Below, piece after piece: positions 58,301 through 64,000 of a stretch of 64,000 nt of DNA. How positions within the stretch are numbered: the stretch's first letter is position 1; the number at the start of each line of letters is the position of its first letter. Source of the stretch: Aphelocoma coerulescens (lineage: Eukaryota > Chordata > Aves > Passeriformes > Corvidae); the NCBI RefSeq assembly GCF_041296385.1, contig NW_027184085.1, forward strand, positions 13,635,301-13,699,300, in the 5' to 3' direction. The notes under the pieces were generated by a model that had not been told where the DNA came from, ran no database searches, and saw only the letters and a list, made by a program, of their open reading frames with translations. The translations under genes and the position numbers were made by a program.

Positions 58301-61300
58301 CACACCAGCTATGAAGCTGTATTAAAAACTTTTAAAACTAATTTAAAAATCATACAGATAATTAGGGGTAAAAATCTGCAGGGCATTTCATCTGAGACAC
58401 TTCATCCTTGAGCACTCCAGAGCATATGCAAGGCACAGTCTTTCAGGTGTGGGGAGACTAGGATGGTCTGTGTCTCCATCAGCCAGGGCTGAGAAGACCT
58501 GGATGGGAGAAGATGCTTTGTTCAGCACTCAACTGCCCACCTTGTAAAAACAAGGTAATCCTATTGAAACTGGCACCTCTTGTTTATTGACTAGGCCTGA
58601 CACTGTGCTTCATTCAGCATCTTTATAACCCTGAGACCCCTGAAGCCAGGCACAGCCTCAGAATCAGGTGTCTAATGCCAGTTTTTCTTCTCAGTTACAA
58701 TCCTTAGACACCTTGATCTACTTGATCTCTTTAACACAACCCCAAGTTGTACTTCTGTGGAGTCCATGCTGAGGTAGTGAGCAGTGGCTTATGCCTGTGT
58801 TTCACAGCAGAAACTCATTAAGACCTCTTAGCAATCCCCTATCCCTGTGGTATCATTTTGATTCTACTAACAAGCCATTAGTCTACATGCACGATCTAAC
58901 TTTTTTCTCCAAAATCCCTACAGATTACAAGTTACATTCATGCTTCTTAGTAATTTCTTTTGACAGAATCTAGCCAGTAAGCAGAATTTGCATCAGCACT
59001 ATTTCAAGATCAAGCTGGCTTTCTCTAGATGTGGAATTTATTGCTTTGTACAGGCAAATTCATGCTTCTGTAGTGGTCACATGTTGCTATCCTTGCTAAA
59101 TAAAGTCCACAAGCATTCCCAAGAACAGGGTTAACCCAGCTGGTCACACAAATTTCCTAAAAGTGTGACATTTACTAGGAAAGGCGAGCATCAATAGGAG
59201 AGAAAAATCAGCAGGTTTGGCAACAATACCCAACAACTGCAGTATATTGGCACACTTTTACATCTTATCTCAAGCTATGGCTTTTCTCCTTTGATTTTTA
59301 AGCATCCACACTGGATTCACCCTTCCTTGACGTTAAGTACATTTATTTGCTTTCCCACAGAGACAAAAACCTACCCTTTCCATACATTATATTCACCTGC
59401 TTAGAGTGTTTGTTCTCATATGTGCTTGTGAAATAAAGGCCTTAAGCAAGAAGTATATGAAGTGTATCTATAGCAGCTACTGATCTGCAGTGTGCAGGTA
59501 GCTTAACAAGTAATACTCTTCTCAGTGAGAAAATAGATTTTTACTGGAGCTATATAGACATACTTGGCAGCACTGGAGAAGGTATATGGTAGATTAGACA
59601 ATCAGCTTTACCTTCACAAAAGGAAACTGATACCAGATACATAAAGGTTGAAGGACTCAGCGTTCACTCCCTTTTACACTGAGCTTTCCTATGCACCACA
59701 TCATGAGGTTTGCTAGTAAAGCCTCTGTTCTGATGACTCACCTGATATTAATTTAGTACTCTCATCCTCCTTACCATTGCTACCATTTGGTTGTCCTCCT
59801 TCCAATGCAAGCTTACTATTCATAAAAATTTCTCCTTCAGCCTTGATCACATCCTCACACAATCCAGGGTACTTTGAAAAGCTGATTATGTCTCAAGACT
59901 CATTGCACTGGATGCTACTGCAGTGATTCGTTGAACAGATGTGGTGGATGACTTTCTCAGACAATCCTCAGCTGGAAGGATTTTCTTTGGATTACTATTC
60001 AGGTCTCCAGTTAGCCTCACCTACCTCCTGGAAGGTCCTAGTGGAAGCTGACCCGAAGACCTGCTAGCATTATAATTGCCTATCAGACACAATAACATCC
60101 TTTCACTTTAACATTGCCTGTCAAGTCTTCACGGCAAACTAGAATACATAACTTCATAATTAATTTTCTTGAACTGAATCTGCATCTTTAATTTTGTCTA
60201 TTTACACAGGTGTTGCCATCCCAGAGCATACCTATGCCTATTCTTTAACATACAGTGGGCAAATCTAAGCCTACATACTCTCAGATTTGGTTAATTTTGG
60301 GCAGCCCTGTTTGTGGAAGTTACAGAAGACTTCTGAAGAAAAAAATGTACCCTTTTAAGGCAAACTAGCTTAATTAAGAGACAACTTTAAAAATTCCTGA
60401 CCCTCAAAATAATAAAATCATCAGCCTTACCAGTGAATTTGTAGTAAGCTTTCGAGTAATCAGTCTCAACATTTTTGCGAGGTAAAAGCTCTGTTACAGA
60501 GAAGTCCAGCTGAAGAAGTGTGGCTATGTTGGCAACACCTGCATTTATCTTATGGCTCACTGCACTGGCACCATTCCAACATTAAGTGTCACCATATGAT
60601 GGACATTAGACTTTATGTATCATCACCAGTAAGTTTCTCTCTCAAGGTAGACTAATTCCAGATAATCGTCAACATCTACAGCTATCCCGGTTTACCCCAG
60701 ACCAAAATAGCATGCAGAAATTCACTGGCAGACAGAGGAGTGCTCACAAGGATACTCCATCCAAAACCAGAACAAAACCCCACTCCTGCTTCACAGCATC
60801 CTGACGTGTGCTGATCATTGTCTCTGCTATTAGAGAGATTCTTTCATATTAGTTATTTATTATAACTATTTAGTTATAGGAAATAGGAAAATCAGTGTTT
60901 ATATAGTTAATCTATTTCATGATTTTAACCCCATCCTCTCCACACACAAAACCGAAAATGCGCGTTTATATTGCTTTGCTGTCGTGCTTCCCCCGGTCGT
61001 CCGCCTGGCCTCGCCGGAGCCAGAGGCGGGCGGCTTCCCCCCCACCTCAGCCGGGACACGATCCCCGCAGCCCGGCTCGGGCAGCGCCGCGACCCCCGCG
61101 GGACCGGGGCCGCCCCAGCGCCGCCGCCTCCCGGCGCAGCGCGGCCCCCGCGGCGCCTCTCGCCCGCGGCTGCGGGAGCAGCGCTGAGCGAGCCGAGCCC
61201 GGCCCGGCACACACAGCCCCTCCGGCGCCCCATCCGTGTCAGCGCCCACCCCACAGGGGTACCCCGCGCCCCGCCGCAGGCACCGACTATCAGGTCGTCG

Positions 61301-61390
61301 TGGATAAAGCTCCTTCCCCCGGTGACAGCTCCTTCACCCCCCGCATCACCCCCTCCCAGGCTGCGTGAGAGCCGAACCCCGCTCGCAAAG
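49396..61390. other. DAB2 first intron, 12 kb without recognisable transposons
   Basis: It runs from the start-codon exon to the CpG island. I found no CR1 tail, LTR or coding homology, only the G12 run at 52265 and short simple sequence. It is a candidate location for DAB2 enhancers. Confidence 0.55.
52265..52276 (+). repeat. G12 homopolymer in DAB2 intron 1
   Basis: Twelve consecutive G in otherwise AT-rich sequence. A length-variable site and possible intermolecular G-quadruplex former. Confidence 0.85.
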
Positions 61391-61930
61391 CTCCTTACAG
61401 GCTAGATCCGTGCCGCTCCGTGCATGATCCGGTGATCGCAGCCCGTAGCCTGGCTGGGACCGGGGCCCCGGTTAAATATTGGGTTGCACTCTCGCCTTCA
61501 GATTAGTTAGCCACTCACAGCGAGCGATGTGGTTTTAATCAGATGCTGGCAGCTGAGGACTACCCAGGAATGCGCTGTGATGTTTTTGCTGCTTGGTCTT
61601 GGCTACTCCCCCTCAACGTGTCGGTGCTCACAACTTTAACCCCTTGCGAGCCGCCGCTCCGGCCGCTGCTGCGGGGGCGGGAGGGAGCTGTGGCCCGGAC
61701 AGCCTCTCACGGGGGGTCGGAGCCCCCCGAGGGACGCGCGGGGAGGGAAGTGGGCTGGGAGACAGCTGGACCCTGCGGGGCACGGAATCGTGTGGCGCCC
61801 ACAAATCGCAGGGCACAGGTATTTCTCTCTCTCCGACAGCAACGGGCTCGGCACGCTCTTCTAGAAAACGGGTCCCCTTCATGCGCCTGCATGAACGTGG
61901 GTGCGGTGATGGTGTTGAAAATTCCAAGCC
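60955..61930. promoter_or_regulatory. CpG island, probable DAB2 promoter region
   Basis: An abrupt change from AT-rich DNA to GC-rich, CpG-dense sequence, densest at 60995-61320 and again at 61640-61910. It is the only CpG island in the window and sits about 11.6 kb upstream of the DAB2 start-codon exon, where a non-coding first exon is expected. Several long open frames run through it on both strands but show no domain and are explained by GC content. The second lobe, beyond the candidate start site, could serve a divergent non-coding transcript. Confidence 0.75.
61397..61485 (-). promoter_or_regulatory. DAB2: Candidate DAB2 non-coding exon 1 and core promoter
   Basis: On the minus strand an AATATTTAA element with an adjacent CCCAAT lies near 61474-61484. 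A good splice donor, GTAAGG, is at 61396-61391. A start near 61445 would give a short non-coding exon spliced to the acceptor at 49396. This is inference; other donors in the island (for example near 61045) are possible. Confidence 0.35.
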
Positions 61931-64000
61931 CAAACCAGCAGCTTTTGTTTGTTTGCTTGCTTGTGTGTTTTGTTTGTTTGTTTGTTTGTTTTGTTTCCTT
62001 AACTATCAAACCCAAATACCTGAGTAACTCTCTCCATCCTCCATCTCCCCAAATGTGTGACCAGCCGAACCAAAATACTGGGTCAGTGCAGTTCAGTTTA
62101 TGGGTCACATCCAGACCTGACCTTTGTACTTCCCACTCATCTTTATTCAAACACCTATCATGTTTTTTTTTCCCCAGAGTAGTACAGCTGTTGTCCACCT
62201 TGTATGAAGGAACTTCTGATAAAAAAATCATATTTTTGTCCTTGTAGCAGAATGTTTTTTTGGTTTTTTTTCAAGGCTAGCTTATCTTTTGATTTTTCAG
62301 AACAGTGCAAAATATTTCTGTTCAAAACTGTGAATCTTGCTCTACACCAATACCCAATTAAAAATAAAAAAGAATTTTAAAAAATTATAGATGTCTGGAA
62401 GTGTTCAAAAGAGGGAAATATTTAACACAAACATATTTTACCACCGGGATGTTCAAGGCTCAAAACTGGTGGATGCATTTGGCAATCATCCTCATCCAAA
62501 GCTACTAAATGATGCATTTCTAGATACGGCATAGTGTTCTTTTTTCGTGAATAGCAAAACGGTGGTATTCCTCCCTGTGCCTGAGGTGCCTAGGAGCTGA
62601 TAGCTGTGTCTCACTTGTCTGTATCTGCCTTTCATTTGAGAAGTGCTAATGTAACCAAAAAGGACAGGAGAAACGTTTTTTTTTTACACGAGCCTACTGT
62701 TCACGGAAGGAAATGCATGCCGCGTAAGTAAGGAGATTTTGCTACAGTTTAACAGGTTTCTGGCTACGCACGCGTCCGTGTTTGCAGGATTAGATCTGAA
62801 TTCCTTGGGGCACAGTTATATTCATGTTTAACAATGTTGGTTTTGTACAGCTGGCACTGCACCGTACATTGTTTGGAACAACTTGTGCTAAACACCCACC
62901 AGCAGGACTGGAGCTTCTTGGTCCTGGGGCAGTGTGTATTTTAAAGAATAATCCTTAGCTCAGCGTCCTTTATGAGAGTCACATAGGCTGCCTGACATGA
63001 AGGTTGACATTGTGCCTAGTTTAAACATGGTGCATTAACAAAGCAACTTCTATGAAACAGGCCAGCCTGGAGCTGGCATAAGCAGGATTATCATCTGTGT
63101 TTTGCCCAAACTAACCCCTGGCACATTTCACCAAAATACTTTTGACTAGTCACACTAATGCAAATATGATTTGTACTATTTGTTGTTGAATGTGGAAGAG
63201 AGGAAAATGCTTTTCATTTGCTAAAAATGAGCAGTTTAAGAGCCCTTTTGAGGGGCAATGAAATTACATCTAGTACAGAAATGGCGTGAGGTCCTTCAAT
63301 ATGCACCAGCACTTGGGACATCACTAACAACACCACAGGAAACCTTTTTTTTAAAAAACTGAAAAGTGGTTAATAACTAACTTGAAAAATTACAATTTTC
63401 TTAGAAAATAGAAAATATCTCAAGACTTGAAGGAATGGACTATTGTTTTTTTCTAAAGTGACTAAGAACATCTCCCCTGATGTCCAGCATTGTTGTGCTA
63501 AATGCTAAAATTCAGAACTGTTACATTAAACATATGCCTTGCCTTCTGAATGCAGGAGGAATCCAGGCAGAAAGCCCCACAGGAATTCAGTTATTTCATC
63601 TATACTGCACTGCATGAGGACATGCTTTGCACTTTATGAAGAGTAAAAGTATTTCTGTTTCTCTACAGCAAAATCAAAATAAAATGCCCAATGGCTGTTA
63701 TGACTTTAAGACTGACCATTTAAAGATTAAAGTAGAGAGGGAGTGCTGGGTTTCCCAGGATAATGACTTTTTTCTTATTTTTTTTTGTGTCTGATTTTAC
63801 TACTGCTGGCATAAGCTCAGCCACTACGTAAGGATTTTTTTGTGTAAGTTAACTGCTTTTCTGTACAGAACAATATAAGCCTCAGCACTTCCCAAACACA
63901 AGCCATTTTTCCAGCAGGTCTAAAATTATCTTGAAGTTGCAGCTGGAACCCTTCACATCAGTGAATTTTTCTATAGCTTTCCGGAGGTTAACTTTACCCA
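61931..64000. other. DAB2 upstream flank
   Basis: Beyond the CpG island, AT-rich sequence with the GTTT microsatellite and an exact octamer ATGCAAAT at 63158-63165. No gene recognised. Confidence 0.5.
61944..61996. repeat. (GTTT)n/(GCTT)n microsatellite
   Basis: About 50 bases of TTTG and TTGC units just beyond the CpG island. Similar TTTG-rich tracts occur at about 830, 11880, 22150, 39760 and 48120. Confidence 0.8.

Noticed and set aside
60917..61368. Long overlapping open frames on both strands in the CpG island
   Set aside because: Ala/Pro/Arg-rich translations on several frames at once are explained by GC content. No domain or splice structure supports a protein.
61543..62247. 234-residue plus-strand open frame
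   Set aside because: It runs through the GC-rich island into a GTTT microsatellite that gives a Cys/Leu/Phe repeat, and shows no recognisable domain.
1..64000. CRISPR arrays, tRNA or rRNA genes, or a novel prokaryotic-type system
   Set aside because: No regularly spaced repeats, no cloverleaf-type promoter boxes and no bacterial gene organisation were found. The content is ordinary avian genomic DNA.

Overview
This is a stretch of vertebrate nuclear DNA, almost certainly from a bird. It has interrupted genes with canonical GT-AG introns, CR1 LINE fragments of avian type, several solo LTRs of avian endogenous retroviruses, and a CpG-island promoter. Two adjacent genes, C9 and DAB2, both lie on the minus strand. 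They are neighbours in human 5p13 (FYB1-C9-DAB2), a segment that corresponds to the avian Z chromosome. No bacterial-type gene, CRISPR array, tRNA or rRNA was seen.

Layout. Positions 1-12440: gene-poor flank downstream of C9, with old CR1 remnants and one LTR. Positions 12440-35002: complement component C9, in which I could place 11 coding exons with matching phases, giving an intact 589-residue protein (signal peptide, TSP1, LDLRa, MACPF, EGF-like, second TSP1). Its introns are loaded with CR1 and LTR insertions, nearly all antisense to C9. Positions 35003-36520: short C9/DAB2 intergenic segment. Positions about 36525-38865: probable DAB2 3' UTR, split by an intron just after the stop codon. 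Positions 38865-49369: 13 DAB2 coding exons encoding an intact 752-residue endocytic adaptor (PTB domain, clathrin box, DPF, NPF and proline-rich motifs). Positions 49396-61390: the long first DAB2 intron, with no recognisable transposon. Positions 60955-61930: CpG island, the likely DAB2 promoter and non-coding exon 1. Positions 61930-64000: upstream flank without genes.

The two genes have unrelated roles: C9 is a secreted pore-forming effector of the membrane attack complex, and DAB2 is a cytosolic cargo adaptor for clathrin endocytosis. The most interesting points are the C-terminal TSP1 exon of C9, as in fish C9 but not human C9; a shortened first transmembrane-hairpin region in C9; an altered myosin-VI-binding motif and weak terminal splice donors in DAB2; a solo LTR with a perfect 6-bp target duplication nested in a CR1 element; a tail-to-tail CR1 pair; and the sharp contrast between the transposon-rich C9 locus and the transposon-poor DAB2 locus. 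Comparisons with mammalian proteins are from memory, without alignment tools.
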